Below, piece by piece: positions 1 to 9,035 of a stretch of 64,000 bases of DNA. Origin of the DNA: Alphaproteobacteria bacterium (lineage in GTDB: Bacteria; Pseudomonadota; Alphaproteobacteria; Rhodobacterales; Rhodobacteraceae); contig JAUIBL010000017.1 of NCBI GenBank assembly GCA_030428355.1, positions 1 through 64,000 of the forward strand, read 5' to 3'. The notes under the pieces were generated by a model that worked only from the letters and a program-made list of their open reading frames with translations, ran no database searches and was not told the origin of the DNA. Every line of letters starts with the position of its first letter. Within the stretch, counting starts at the first letter, position 1. Both the position numbers and the translations under genes were made by a program.

Positions 1-47
1 ACTTTTTTACGGTCCTTTGCGACCCAGCCGATTGCGATCCAACCGCC

Positions 48-84
48 GCCACTGCCCGCCATAAATGGCGTGGCGGGCAGTGGC
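48..84. repeat. 14-bp perfect inverted repeat (hairpin)
   Basis: Positions 48-61 and 71-84 are exact reverse complements (14 bp) around a 9-nt spacer. No T-run follows on either strand, so it is not a standard intrinsic terminator. The stretch 1-210 has no convincing gene. A minus-strand frame with an ATG at 62 runs off the left edge, but it has no ribosome binding site, so the hairpin may lie near the start of a gene outside the window. Confidence 0.6.
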
Positions 85-210
85 TCCCATATACCTCAGG
101 AGCCGGAATCAGGATAAGACAAGCCGAGCGGTCGCTTTCCTGTGAAAGCGGCTTGCCTTGGGCCGTGCGCGCCCCATCTTTAGTCAGTCTTGGACGTAAG
201 GGAGAGTGAA

Positions 211-474
211 ATGTCAGGCATGGAAGTTCGCGTGGCCGCCAAAACCGAGCAAAAGATGTTGGACCAGCGCTATGCCGAAGCGCGCGCCGATCTTGAGCGT
301 AACCGTTTGATTGAAAACGGCCAATCCGGTGCCTTGTTGTTTGCGGCAATGGCTTATGGCGATGCGCTGGAAGAAAACACGTTGTTCCGGACAGCGTCGC
401 ATTGGGCAAAGCTGTTCTGCATCGGTGCGGCTTTCGTGATTCCGAACCTGCTGGTCATGCACGTTCTTCTGTAA
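211..474 (+). CDS. Small hypothetical protein with one C-terminal membrane segment
   Basis: An 87-residue protein of unknown function. The ATG at 211 is chosen because a GGGAGA Shine-Dalgarno sits just upstream; an in-frame TTG at 190 would add seven residues but has no such site. The first 50 residues are charged and probably helical. The last 20 or so are hydrophobic and look like a tail membrane anchor. There is no operon partner on this strand, as the next two genes lie on the opposite strand. No family is recognised. Confidence 0.6.
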   Translation: MSGMEVRVAAKTEQKMLDQRYAEARADLERNRLIENGQSGALLFAAMAYGDALEENTLFRTASHWAKLFCIGAAFVIPNLLVMHVLL

Positions 475-537
475 CTTTCCCGTATCGGCAAAGTCTTGCG
501 CGACCGCGTTCAGTGGTCGTGCAGGATGTCAGGATGG

Positions 538-702
538 CTAAGCCTGTCGCAGGGCGACAGACGACAACCTGACAACGGAAAACCCAAGGCTGGTCGCCAG
601 AAAAACGATCAGAGCCGTGGACAAGGCAGTGCCCACGAGGACTGCGACAAAGGCCGCGATCCAGCCCAGAACACTTCCCACGATGAGCGTCATTGCTGCC
701 AT
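538..702 (-). CDS. Small two-helix membrane protein
   Basis: A 54-residue, very hydrophobic protein with two probable transmembrane helices (about residues 4-22 and 24-45). The ATG at 702 has a GGAAGG site six bases upstream and is preferred to an in-frame TTG at 735. It lies downstream of the L,D-transpeptidase gene on the same strand, beyond a hairpin that looks like a terminator. Function unknown. Confidence 0.55.
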   Translation of the reverse strand: MAAMTLIVGSVLGWIAAFVAVLVGTALSTALIVFLATSLGFSVVRLSSVALRQA

Positions 703-791
703 GTCAAACCTTCCCGGCACCTTGGTGCGCGCCAATCCTTAACAAGCAATGAATGCTCTCGGAAAAAGCGCGATTTGTGGCAGCATGATGG

Positions 792-823
792 AAAACCGGA
801 GGCGTGCAGTCCGCGCTCCGGTT
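792..823 (-). terminator. Probable intrinsic terminator of the L,D-transpeptidase gene
   Basis: An 8-bp stem (794-801 with 816-823) and a 14-nt loop lie just beyond the stop of the minus-strand L,D-transpeptidase gene. A short T-run follows on the minus strand. Confidence 0.5.
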
Positions 824-831
824 ATCTGTGT

Positions 832-1431
832 TCAGAGAACGGTCACGACGGTTCCGATCGGCACGCGGTTGTACAGATCTTCGACATGTTCATTCAGCAT
901 GCGGATGCAGCCGTTCGACACGGACTGACCGATAGAGCGGGGTGCTGTCGTCCCGTGGATGCGGAAGAACGTGTCGCGCCCGTTCTGGAACAGATACAGC
1001 GCCCGCGCCCCCAGCGGATTGTCCGGCCCTCCGGGCTGGACATAGTCGTTGTCCACGAATTTTGCATAGGTCTTGGATTCGCGTTCGATCATCTCGTCGG
1101 TCGGACGCCAGGTCGGCCATTCCTTCTTGACGGCGATCTCGGCGGTTCCGGTGAATTCAAGACCAGCCCGACCAACACCCACGCCATAGCGACGTGCGAC
1201 GCCGGGTTGGGTCACGTGATAGAGAAAATGCGCACGCGGCAGGATCAGAATTTGACCCGGCGCAACATCTGATTTGATGCGCACATTCTGCGGGCGATAG
1301 ATCGGATCGATTTGAAAGCCCTGCGCGGTCGCAATGCTTGGCGCGGCAAGACCGGCCGCAGAGGCAATCAGAAAATGACGTCGGGAAAACATGGGCAGCA
1401 CGGTTCCTTGTGTGTCGGTGTACTCGGACAT
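832..1431 (-). CDS. L,D-transpeptidase (YkuD family), exported
   Basis: A periplasmic YkuD-type L,D-transpeptidase, expected to form 3-3 peptidoglycan cross-links or attach proteins to the wall. With the start at 1431 it has 199 residues; ATGs at 1446 and 1392 are alternatives. The N-terminus carries a Tat-like signal (SRRHFL followed by a hydrophobic stretch ending in ATA). The YkuD active site is near the C-terminus: HGT at about residue 159, then SNGCIRM with the nucleophilic Cys at about 175. The length is typical of single-domain alphaproteobacterial members. It appears to be monocistronic, with a terminator-like hairpin downstream. Confidence 0.9.
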   Translation of the reverse strand: MSEYTDTQGTVLPMFSRRHFLIASAAGLAAPSIATAQGFQIDPIYRPQNVRIKSDVAPGQILILPRAHFLYHVTQPGVARRYGVGVGRAGLEFTGTAEIAVKKEWPTWRPTDEMIERESKTYAKFVDNDYVQPGGPDNPLGARALYLFQNGRDTFFRIHGTTAPRSIGQSVSNGCIRMLNEHVEDLYNRVPIGTVVTVL

Positions 1432-1582
1432 GAAAACGCCTGTCATGTTGCCAATGGATTGGGCAAAAACAAGCATGAAGGCGCGTCAGCCTTGCTCACC
1501 CATTGAGGGATTGCGGCACAAAGGACACAAACCTGCGGTGCATCCACGGCGGATCGCAGAATGTCGATGCAGCGTCCAAACA

Positions 1583-1620
1583 AAAAACCGCCCCCGACGC
1601 AGGGGTCGGAGGCGGTTTTC
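1583..1620 (-). terminator. Intrinsic terminator of the cold-shock gene
   Basis: A strong GC-rich hairpin ends in a run of six T on the minus strand, about 20 nt past the cold-shock protein stop codon. The A-rich and T-rich flanks make it a classical Rho-independent terminator. Confidence 0.85.
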
Positions 1621-1639
1621 CGTAGAGATTCGGTGTGGC

Positions 1640-1846
1640 TTATGCCAGCGCGAGGTTGATCGCGCTTTCGCGGCCATCACGGCCTGCTTCGATGTCGAAG
1701 GTCACCTTCTGATCGTCGCGCAGACCGGTGAGGCCCGAACGCTCAACAGCGGAGATGTGAACGAAAACGTCCTTGGACCCGCCATCGGGTGCGATAAAGC
1801 CGTAGCCTTTGGTGGTGTTGAACCATTTCACTGTGCCAGTGGCCAT
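1640..1846 (-). CDS. cspA: Cold-shock protein (CspA family)
   Basis: A 68-residue single-domain cold-shock protein that binds single-stranded RNA and DNA and melts RNA secondary structure. It begins [13 protein letters not shown]1-like KGYGFI and RNP2-like VFVHIS motifs are both present, and the length is standard. The ATG at 1846 has an AAGGA site upstream. About 245 bp separate it from the divergent trxC, enough for a long 5' leader of the kind used in cold-shock regulation, although no cold box was identified. A strong terminator follows the gene. Confidence 0.93.
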   Translation of the reverse strand: MATGTVKWFNTTKGYGFIAPDGGSKDVFVHISAVERSGLTGLRDDQKVTFDIEAGRDGRESAINLALA

Positions 1847-2092
1847 GTGAAGTATCCTTGTGTTGTCCGTTGCCCGCACTGTGCGGCAACCCGGCAAAGT
1901 CACGTCTGGATCGAAAGCTGCGTGCCGGTGTCGGAAAACAGAAGGTCGAGTAGAAGATCGTTAGCATCGCCCCTATGACAGGTTGCCGCATCTGAGACAA
2001 GAGAATTCTCTTTCGATAGCCTGCGCCGGCAAAGACTTGCCCATAGGTCACTTTCTACATATGTCGCTTTGCGAATATCTGGGAGGACGCGC

Positions 2093-2515
2093 ATGTCCGG
2101 CAAGAAACTCACCTGTCTTGACTGCGGTCAGGTCAATCGCGTGCCCGAAGATCGGCTGGATGCAGGCCCCAAATGCGGCACCTGCGGCGCGGCGCTGATG
2201 CCGGGCAAAGCTGTCGAGGTCGACTGGACCACTCTGCAAAAGGCCGCACGCAATGACGAGGTGCCCCTGGTGGTCGACTTCTGGGCGCCGTGGTGCGGGC
2301 CGTGCAAGATGATGGGACCTGAGTTTTCCAAGGCTGCCAGCACCCTGCGCGCCCGCGCACGGCTTGTCAAACTCAACACCGAGGACTTCCCGCAATCCGG
2401 CCAGACCTACGGCATCCGCGGTATCCCGACGATGATCCGCTTCGTTGGCGGCCGCGAGAGCGCGCGGCAATCGGGGGCGATGCGGGCGGATCAGATTGTC
2501 GGTTGGGTGGGCTGA
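2093..2515 (+). CDS. trxC: Thioredoxin 2 with N-terminal zinc ribbon
   Basis: A 140-residue cytoplasmic thiol-disulfide reductase. An N-terminal zinc ribbon (Cys8, Cys11, Cys28, Cys31) precedes a thioredoxin fold with the WCGPC active site (Cys68, Cys71) and a cis-proline in GIPT. That layout is specific for Trx2/TrxC. The start at 2093 has a GGGAGGA Shine-Dalgarno upstream; an in-frame upstream ATG at 2069 lacks one. The gene is convergent with ettA. Confidence 0.93.
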   Translation: MSGKKLTCLDCGQVNRVPEDRLDAGPKCGTCGAALMPGKAVEVDWTTLQKAARNDEVPLVVDFWAPWCGPCKMMGPEFSKAASTLRARARLVKLNTEDFPQSGQTYGIRGIPTMIRFVGGRESARQSGAMRADQIVGWVG

Positions 2516-2558
2516 GGAGCCTCCGCACCTACGTACATTTCGTGATCCAGTTGCGGGG

Positions 2559-2583
2559 CGGCCGGGCAAAAGCCCGACCGATT
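2559..2583. terminator. Hairpin between convergent trxC and ettA
   Basis: A 9-bp GC stem with one mismatch (2559-2567 with 2572-2580) closes an AAAA loop. It sits between two converging genes and could end both transcripts. The T-tract on the plus side is weak. Confidence 0.45.
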
Positions 2584-2596
2584 TGGCACCGAGAAT

Positions 2597-4252
2597 TTAT
2601 CTCACGAACTTCTTGAACTTCACCCGCTTAGGCTCAAGCGCATCTGCGCCCAAACGCCGCTTCTTGTCTTCCTCATAGTCCTCGAAGTTGCCCTCGAACC
2701 ATTCGACATGGGCATCGCCTTCGAAGGCGAGGATGTGCGTACACAGACGATCGAGGAAGAAACGGTCGTGGCTGATGACCACGGCGCAGCCGGCGAAATC
2801 TTCGATGGCGTCTTCCAGGGCCCGCAGCGTTTCGACGTCCAGATCGTTGGTCGGTTCGTCGAGCAGAAGGACGTTCCCGCCCTCCTTGAGCAGACGCGCC
2901 ATGTGCACGCGGTTGCGTTCACCGCCCGACAGCAGGCCGACCTTCTTCTGCTGGTCGCCACCCTTGAAGTTGAAGGACCCGCAATAGGCGCGGGAATTGA
3001 CCTCGGCGTCGCCCAGCTTGATGATCTCGGCCCCGCCTGAAATCGCCTCCCAGACGGTGTCGTTCGGGTTCAGATCATCGCGCGACTGGTCAACATAGGC
3101 CAGTTGCACGGTGTCCCCGTAGGACACGTCACCCGCATCCGGCTTTTCCTGTCCGGTGAGCATCTTGAACAGCGTCGATTTACCCGCGCCGTTGGGGCCG
3201 ATCACGCCGACAATGCCACCGGGCGGCAGGCTGAAGGTCAGGTCCTCGATCAGGAGCTTGTCGCCCATGGCCTTTTTCAAGCCATTGACTTCAATGACCT
3301 TTCCACCAAGCCGGGGCCCGTTTGGAATGATGATCTGCGCCCGGCCAACGCGTTCGCGTTCGGACTGGCCGGCCATCTCTTCATAGGCCTGAATACGCGC
3401 CTTGGATTTGGCCTGACGGGCTTTCTGGCCCTGCCGCATCCACGCAAGTTCGCGCTCCAGCGTTTTCTGCTTGGCCTTGTCCTCGCGCGCTTCCTGTTCA
3501 AGCCGCTTGGCCTTCTGTTCCAGCCAGCTTGAATAATTGCCCTCGTAAGGAATGCCGCGACCGCGGTCGAGTTCGAGGATCCAGCCGGTGATGTCATCGA
3601 GGAAATAGCGGTCGTGGGTGACGATCAGGATCGTGCCTTTGTACTCGATCAGGTGGTTCTGCAGCCACGCGATCGTTTCCGCATCAAGGTGGTTGGTCGG
3701 TTCGTCGAGCAGCAGCATGTCCGGCGCTTCGAGCAGCAGCTTGCACAGTGCCACGCGGCGCTTTTCACCGCCCGACAGCGTGGTCACATCCGCATCATCC
3801 GGCGGGCAACGCAGCGCTTCCATCGCGACGTCGATCTGGCTGTCCAGATCCCACAGGTTGTTGGCGTCGATCTCATCCTGCAGCGCGGCCATTTCATCAG
3901 CGGTGTCGTCGCTGTAGTTCATCGCCAATTCGTTGAAACGGTCGAGTTTCGCTTTCTTGCCGGCAACACCCAGCATGACGTTCTCGCGGACGGTCAAAGC
4001 CGGGTCGAGCTGCGGCTCCTGCGGCAGGTAACCCACCTTGGCGCCCTCGGCAGCCCAGGCTTCGCCCGAGAAATCGGTGTCGAGACCGGCCATGATCTTG
4101 AGGAGCGTCGATTTACCTGCGCCGTTGACGCCGACCACACCGATCTTCACGCCGGGCAGGAAGTTCAGGTGGATGTTTTCGAACGTCTTCTTGCCGCCGG
4201 GATAGGTCTTGGAGACCCCGCTCATATGGTAGACAAACTGGTAGGAGGCCAT
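2597..4252 (-). CDS. ettA: ABC-F translation factor EttA (energy-dependent translational throttle)
   Basis: A 551-residue soluble ABC-F ATPase with two nucleotide-binding domains and no membrane segments. EttA binds the ribosomal E site and couples initiation of elongation to ATP level. Walker A motifs (GVNGAGKST at residues 41-49 and GPNGAGKST in the second half), two signatures (LSGGEKRR, LSGGERNR) and two LLLDEPTN Walker B motifs are intact. The charged linker between domains matches the P-site tRNA-interacting motif region. Length and start MASYQFVY fit the family well. Confidence 0.94.
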   Translation of the reverse strand: MASYQFVYHMSGVSKTYPGGKKTFENIHLNFLPGVKIGVVGVNGAGKSTLLKIMAGLDTDFSGEAWAAEGAKVGYLPQEPQLDPALTVRENVMLGVAGKKAKLDRFNELAMNYSDDTADEMAALQDEIDANNLWDLDSQIDVAMEALRCPPDDADVTTLSGGEKRRVALCKLLLEAPDMLLLDEPTNHLDAETIAWLQNHLIEYKGTILIVTHDRYFLDDITGWILELDRGRGIPYEGNYSSWLEQKAKRLEQEAREDKAKQKTLERELAWMRQGQKARQAKSKARIQAYEEMAGQSERERVGRAQIIIPNGPRLGGKVIEVNGLKKAMGDKLLIEDLTFSLPPGGIVGVIGPNGAGKSTLFKMLTGQEKPDAGDVSYGDTVQLAYVDQSRDDLNPNDTVWEAISGGAEIIKLGDAEVNSRAYCGSFNFKGGDQQKKVGLLSGGERNRVHMARLLKEGGNVLLLDEPTNDLDVETLRALEDAIEDFAGCAVVISHDRFFLDRLCTHILAFEGDAHVEWFEGNFEDYEEDKKRRLGADALEPKRVKFKKFVR

Positions 4253-4361
4253 GATCGCGTTCCTTTGAATTTCGGTTTTGCCGAGGGATACACGCGCAGG
4301 CAGGTCCGTGCAATCGCGCGTCTTCAGGCTTTGTTTGGATTTGGCGTCTAGCCTCTGCGGA

Positions 4362-4730
4362 TCATTGATCCGAAGGGTGATTCACGCCGTCATGCCAGCC
4401 GATTGGTTCGTAATCCTTGGGGTTCACGCCCTCGATACACCCCATGTTCACGCCGTATTCTTCTGGATCGGAGCGACGCTGGTGATGCGTGTATATTCCG
4501 CAGGTCCGGCAGAAATAGTGTTTCGCCGTGTGCGTGCCGAACGTGTAGAGCGTCAGGTTCTCAGCGCCTTTAACGATTTGAAGATCCGCGCGCGCCACGC
4601 TGGCAGTCGGGGTCCCCCGCCGTCGGCAATAGGAACAGTCACACCGCCGCGCTGCGTCGAGAGTGCCTTTGAGACGGATCGCAAGCGCAACCCTGCCGCA
4701 ATGGCAGGTGGCTTTCAGCATGCCGGTCAT
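4362..4730 (-). CDS. GFA/CENP-V family zinc-binding protein
   Basis: A 122-residue protein of the glutathione-dependent formaldehyde-activating enzyme/CENP-V family. The Cys ligands are visible: Cys9 and Cys11, the CDCSYC cluster (Cys30, Cys32, Cys35) and FCRTCG (Cys74, Cys77). The specific substrate cannot be told from sequence. The ATG at 4730 overlaps the stop of the upstream rhomboid gene by four bases (ATGA), which suggests translational coupling; an ATG nine bases later is an alternative. Confidence 0.85.
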   Translation of the reverse strand: MTGMLKATCHCGRVALAIRLKGTLDAARRCDCSYCRRRGTPTASVARADLQIVKGAENLTLYTFGTHTAKHYFCRTCGIYTHHQRRSDPEEYGVNMGCIEGVNPKDYEPIGWHDGVNHPSDQ

Positions 4731-5470
4731 TTGCGCCGCACTGACGGGATGCGCGAACGGGTCAGTTGGTACTTGGCCTCTGGATGCGGCGGATGGCCTT
4801 CTGTGCGGGTCCAGAACTGCGGCCCTCCCAACCGGAGCCAAAGTGGGATGGTCAGTGCAAGGCCGATCACGAAACCACCGATATGCGCCCAGTAGGCCAC
4901 GCCTCCTTCATCCGCCGCTGTGCCGAACCCACCGAAGATCTGCATTGCGAACCAGAGGCCTAGCATGATCCAGGCCGGGATCGGGATGATGCGGAAGATG
5001 ATGACAATGATGATCAGGATGTCGACTTTCGCCTTTGGAAAGAGAAGGAGATAGCCGCCCATGACCCCGGCGATGGCCCCGGACGCACCCACCGTAGGCA
5101 CAGGCGATCCCGGCGCGCTGATATAGTGGATGAACCCGGCACCCAGCCCTGCGGCAAGATAGAACAGGGTAAAGCCGATATGGCCCATCTCGTCTTCCAT
5201 ATTGTCGCCGAAGATGAACAGGAACAGCATGTTCCCGATCAGATGCATCCAGCCGCCATGCAGGAACATAGAGGTCAGGAACCCGCTGAACCCCTGACCT
5301 TCGCTCACCAGCGCCGGGATCAGAGCGTAGTCGAAGTAAAAGCGCATGATCTGCTGGTCGCTCTGCATGAGCGGCCAGTAGCTCAGGAAGATGCCGACAT
5401 TCGCGACGATCAGCGCGTATGTGACAAAGGGCGTTCTGCCCGACGGGTTGTGATCGCGGATCGGAAACAT
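4727..5470 (-). CDS. Rhomboid-family intramembrane serine protease
   Basis: A 247-residue, six-helix inner-membrane serine protease. The rhomboid signatures are all present: HLIGN with His76 and Asn80 in helix 2, GASG with nucleophile Ser130 in helix 4, and HIGGF with His196 in helix 6. An active Ser-His dyad is therefore predicted. The C-terminal 40 residues are soluble and charged. It is coupled to the GFA-family gene by a four-base overlap. The substrate is unknown. Confidence 0.92.
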   Translation of the reverse strand: MFPIRDHNPSGRTPFVTYALIVANVGIFLSYWPLMQSDQQIMRFYFDYALIPALVSEGQGFSGFLTSMFLHGGWMHLIGNMLFLFIFGDNMEDEMGHIGFTLFYLAAGLGAGFIHYISAPGSPVPTVGASGAIAGVMGGYLLLFPKAKVDILIIIVIIFRIIPIPAWIMLGLWFAMQIFGGFGTAADEGGVAYWAHIGGFVIGLALTIPLWLRLGGPQFWTRTEGHPPHPEAKYQLTRSRIPSVRRK

Positions 5471-5501
5471 GCCGCGAGAGTTGGCGCAAAGCGGCGGCGC
5501 G

Positions 5502-8500
5502 TCAAGCCGCGCCGCTCAGCAGTTGTGCGTTTCCGCCCGATGCCGTGGTGTCGACACAGACATGGCGTTCATGACAGACATGGCCTTTATCCGGCATCCC
5601 GGTGATCAGCGGCAGGATCGGCCCGGTCCGGCTTGCCAGAGCCGCTCGTAGCGCACGCGCCGTGTCGTCATCTCCCCACCAGAGCGCCCCTTCCATTGCA
5701 AGATCGGCGAGCCACTCCGGCGCGATGCTACCCTCGGCCTTGGCTGCCGTTCCTCCAAACGCCTCCACAGCGCGGACTTGAGCAGCTGCGGCCTCTGCAC
5801 CCGGTCCAAGGCAGAGGATTGGCCCCCGCGCCATTGCGGTCAGTACGTTGGACTCTCCGGTCGGGCCGGGCAGGGTTGTCTTGGTCGCGGATGCCTTACC
5901 GCCGGCAGAGGCCAGCGTTTTGGTCAGACGGTCTTTGCTGTCCTGCGACGACCACGCCTCCCCTGCCTTGGTCGCCGGATGCCTGCGGAACCGCGCCAGA
6001 TAGTTCGGCCCACCGGCTTTCGGTCCCGTGCCCGATAACCCCTCGCCACCAAACGGCTGGCTGCCGACAATTGCGCCGATCTGGTTGCGGTTCACATAGA
6101 TATTGCCCGCTGTGATCCGCTCCGAGACATGCTGCACCCGGTCGTCGATCCGGGTTTGCAGACCGAATGTCAGGCCGTAGCCCGTGCCGTTGATCGCGTC
6201 GATCACTTTGTCGATGTCTTTTGATTTGAAAGTCGCGATATGCAGCACAGGACCAAAGATCTCACGCTCCAGGTGGGAAATTCCGGACACGCGGATCAGG
6301 GTCGGCGGAACGAATGTGCCACCGCCGGGCGGGGGAAGGCGGTGGAGAACGCGACCTTCGGCCTCGGCCGCATCGACATAAGTAATGATCCCGTCCCGTG
6401 CCTCGGCATCAATGGCCGGGCCGACATCGGTGCCGTAGGTCCACGGATCACCAATCACCAGTGCGTCCATCGCTCCGGTCAGCATTTCCACAAAGCTGTC
6501 GGCAATGTCTTCCTGCACATAAAGACAGCGCAGCGCCGAGCAGCGCTGACCGGCGGATTGGAACGCGGATTCGACGATTGCCTGCACCGCCTGTTCCGGC
6601 AACGCGGTGCTGTCCACGATCATGGCGTTCAACCCACCGGTTTCCGCGATCAGCGGCGCGCCGGGATCAAGGTGCTCGGCCATGCTGCGATGGATGATCT
6701 GCGCGGTCTCGGTCGAGCCGGTAAAGGCAACCCCCTTGACCGCCGGGTTCGATGTCAGCGCGGCCCCCACATCGCCCGCGCCCGGCAAGAGCTGCAATGC
6801 TGTTGCAGGCACACCCGCCTCGTGCAGCAGTTGCGCGGCACGATATGCGATCAGCGGCGTTTGTTCGGCGGGTTTGGCCAGCACGGCATTGCCGGTCGCC
6901 AATGCGGCTGCGATTTGCCCGGTGAAGATCGCCAGAGGGAAGTTCCACGGGCTGATGCAGGCGAACACGCCCTGCGGGTCCGGCCCGTCAGCGCGGGCGG
7001 CGTAGTAGCGCAGGAAATCCACTGCTTCGCGCAGTTCAGCCACCGCGTCGGGCAGCGATTTGCCCGCCTCGCGGGCGAGTAGCGCAAAGAGTTCGCCGTA
7101 ATGCGCCTCGTAGAGGTCGGCGGCCTTGTTCAGGACCGTTGCACGCTCTGCCGCCGATGTGGCCCAAGGCCGGGCTGCCGCGCAGGCGGTAGCGACTGTG
7201 CCGGACGTCGCCCACGTGACCGATCCGACCGTGTCGCCGGGGCGGGCGGGGTTGTGCACCGGGTTTGTTTCTCCGGTCTCGGCATCGACCGCGACCAACG
7301 GCTTTGCGGACCATTGGACATTGGAGAAAGGTTTGCGTGCCGCTTCGATTTCGCTGCGGGTCGGTCGGTGCGTAAGGTCCCAACCCTTCGAGTTCGGACG
7401 CTCGGGGACGAACAATTCCGGCCCGGTGAGCAGATTGGGCACCGCGTGCACCTCGAACGGGTCCGAGGCCACTTCGGCCGCAGGCACATCGGTGTCGACA
7501 ATCTGATTCACGAAAGAGCTGTTCGCACCATTCTCCAGCAGCCGCCGCACGAGATAGGCCAGCAGATCGCGATGGGCGCCGACCGGGGCATAGATCCGAC
7601 ACCGCGTTCCCTCGGCATCCTTGACGATGTCATGCAGCGCCTCGCCCATGCCGTGCAGACGCTGGAATTCGAAGGTCGTACGGTCTGTGGCCATATGCAG
7701 GATCGCGGCCACCGTATGCGCGTTATGCGTGGCGAATTGCGGGTAGATGCGGTCCGTCATGCCGAGCAGCTTGCGGGCATTGGCGATGTAGCTGATGTCG
7801 GTGTGGTGCTTTGCCGTAAACACCGGAAACGCGGGAAGCCCCGCCACCTGCGCACGCTTGATCTCGGTGTCCCAATAGGCTCCCTTGACCAGACGCACCA
7901 TGATCTTGCGGTCCAACCGTTCGGCCAGATTGTAGAGCCAGTCGATGACATGCCCCGCACGTGGCCCGTAGGCCTGCACGACTACCCCGAAGCCGTCCCA
8001 GCCCTTGAGCGATGGTTCCGACAGCACGGTTTCGATCACGTCAAGAGACACCGACAGACGGTCGGCCTCTTCTGCGTCGATGTTGAGCCCGATCCCGGCC
8101 GACCGCGCCAGTTGCGCGAGCGTGCGCAGACGCGGCACAACCTCGTTCATCACGGTGTCCTGCTGTGCCTCTTCGTAGCGCGGATGCAGCGCCGACAGCT
8201 TGACCGAGATGCCCGGGTTTTCCCGAATGTCCTTCGACTTGGCCGCTTCCGCAATCGCACTGATGGCCCGGGAATAGGACAGATGGTAACGGCGCGCGTC
8301 GGTTTCCGTGCGCGCAGCCTCGCCCAGCATGTCGTAGGAATATGTGTAGCCTTTGGACTCCATCTTCGCTGCGCGCTTCATCGCGGATTGGATGGTTTCG
8401 CCCAGCACGAATTGTGCGCCCATTTCCTTCATCGCACGCCCGACAGCCGACCGGATCACCGGTTCGCCCAGACGCTTGATGGCACCCCGCAGGTGCCCCA

Positions 8501-8924
8501 CCGGGCCAGGCTGTTCGTCCTTGAGCACTTTCCCGGTCAGCATCAGCGCCCAGGTGGAGGCGTTCACCAGCGGAGAGGTGCTTTCGCCCAGATGACTGGC
8601 CCAGTTCGACGGGGCGATCTTGTCCTCGATCAGCGCGTCGATGGTGGCGGCATCCGGCACGCGCAGCAGCGCTTCCGCCAGACACATGAGCGCGATGCCT
8701 TCTTCGGTCGACAGACCGTATTCGCTCAGAAAGACCTCCATCAGGCCGGGGCGCGAATCCTCTCGGATCGCGGTAACAAGCTTGGTTGCGCGGGCTTTGA
8801 TCGCAGTGCGATCCTCTTGGGTCAGTTGGGCCGCGGCGCGCAGGCTTTCGACCTTTCGGGCCTCGTCGGCATAGGTGTTGTCGTCAATCAAGGGACGCAA
8901 GTTGGGCAGCTCATCACGGGGCAT
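5502..8924 (-). CDS. putA: Bifunctional proline dehydrogenase / L-glutamate-gamma-semialdehyde dehydrogenase
   Basis: A 1140-residue enzyme that oxidises proline to glutamate in two steps. The FAD-dependent proline dehydrogenase barrel spans about residues 120-475 (RLVKGAYWD near 344, QRLHGMGE near 421). The aldehyde dehydrogenase covers about 500-1000, with general base Glu761 in ETGG and catalytic Cys795 in GQRCSA. The last 130 residues form the usual C-terminal extension. There is no N-terminal ribbon-helix-helix domain, so this PutA should not be its own repressor, in keeping with the divergent Lrp-type regulator. A GGAGA site precedes the ATG. Confidence 0.96.
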   Translation of the reverse strand: MPRDELPNLRPLIDDNTYADEARKVESLRAAAQLTQEDRTAIKARATKLVTAIREDSRPGLMEVFLSEYGLSTEEGIALMCLAEALLRVPDAATIDALIEDKIAPSNWASHLGESTSPLVNASTWALMLTGKVLKDEQPGPVGHLRGAIKRLGEPVIRSAVGRAMKEMGAQFVLGETIQSAMKRAAKMESKGYTYSYDMLGEAARTETDARRYHLSYSRAISAIAEAAKSKDIRENPGISVKLSALHPRYEEAQQDTVMNEVVPRLRTLAQLARSAGIGLNIDAEEADRLSVSLDVIETVLSEPSLKGWDGFGVVVQAYGPRAGHVIDWLYNLAERLDRKIMVRLVKGAYWDTEIKRAQVAGLPAFPVFTAKHHTDISYIANARKLLGMTDRIYPQFATHNAHTVAAILHMATDRTTFEFQRLHGMGEALHDIVKDAEGTRCRIYAPVGAHRDLLAYLVRRLLENGANSSFVNQIVDTDVPAAEVASDPFEVHAVPNLLTGPELFVPERPNSKGWDLTHRPTRSEIEAARKPFSNVQWSAKPLVAVDAETGETNPVHNPARPGDTVGSVTWATSGTVATACAAARPWATSAAERATVLNKAADLYEAHYGELFALLAREAGKSLPDAVAELREAVDFLRYYAARADGPDPQGVFACISPWNFPLAIFTGQIAAALATGNAVLAKPAEQTPLIAYRAAQLLHEAGVPATALQLLPGAGDVGAALTSNPAVKGVAFTGSTETAQIIHRSMAEHLDPGAPLIAETGGLNAMIVDSTALPEQAVQAIVESAFQSAGQRCSALRCLYVQEDIADSFVEMLTGAMDALVIGDPWTYGTDVGPAIDAEARDGIITYVDAAEAEGRVLHRLPPPGGGTFVPPTLIRVSGISHLEREIFGPVLHIATFKSKDIDKVIDAINGTGYGLTFGLQTRIDDRVQHVSERITAGNIYVNRNQIGAIVGSQPFGGEGLSGTGPKAGGPNYLARFRRHPATKAGEAWSSQDSKDRLTKTLASAGGKASATKTTLPGPTGESNVLTAMARGPILCLGPGAEAAAAQVRAVEAFGGTAAKAEGSIAPEWLADLAMEGALWWGDDDTARALRAALASRTGPILPLITGMPDKGHVCHERHVCVDTTASGGNAQLLSGAA

Positions 8925-9035
8925 GGCGATCTCCAGTCATATCCTCTACACTACTGACAATCTGAAAGTACAACCGCCGGATTATTGGCAACTGGTGCGA
9001 CAAACGTACTGATTTTTGAGAGAAAGGCAGGCGAT
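8925..9035. promoter_or_regulatory. Divergent putA-putR control region
   Basis: About 110 bp between the putA start codon and the proposed putR start must hold both promoters and probably the PutR binding site. It is noticeably more AT-rich than the flanking genes. I could not assign -35/-10 boxes with confidence. Confidence 0.5.

Noticed and set aside
7101-8957. Long open frame on the plus strand opposite putA (618 codons)
   Set aside because: It is a shadow of putA in high-GC sequence; its translation is rich in Arg and His with no recognisable domain, while putA has complete active sites.
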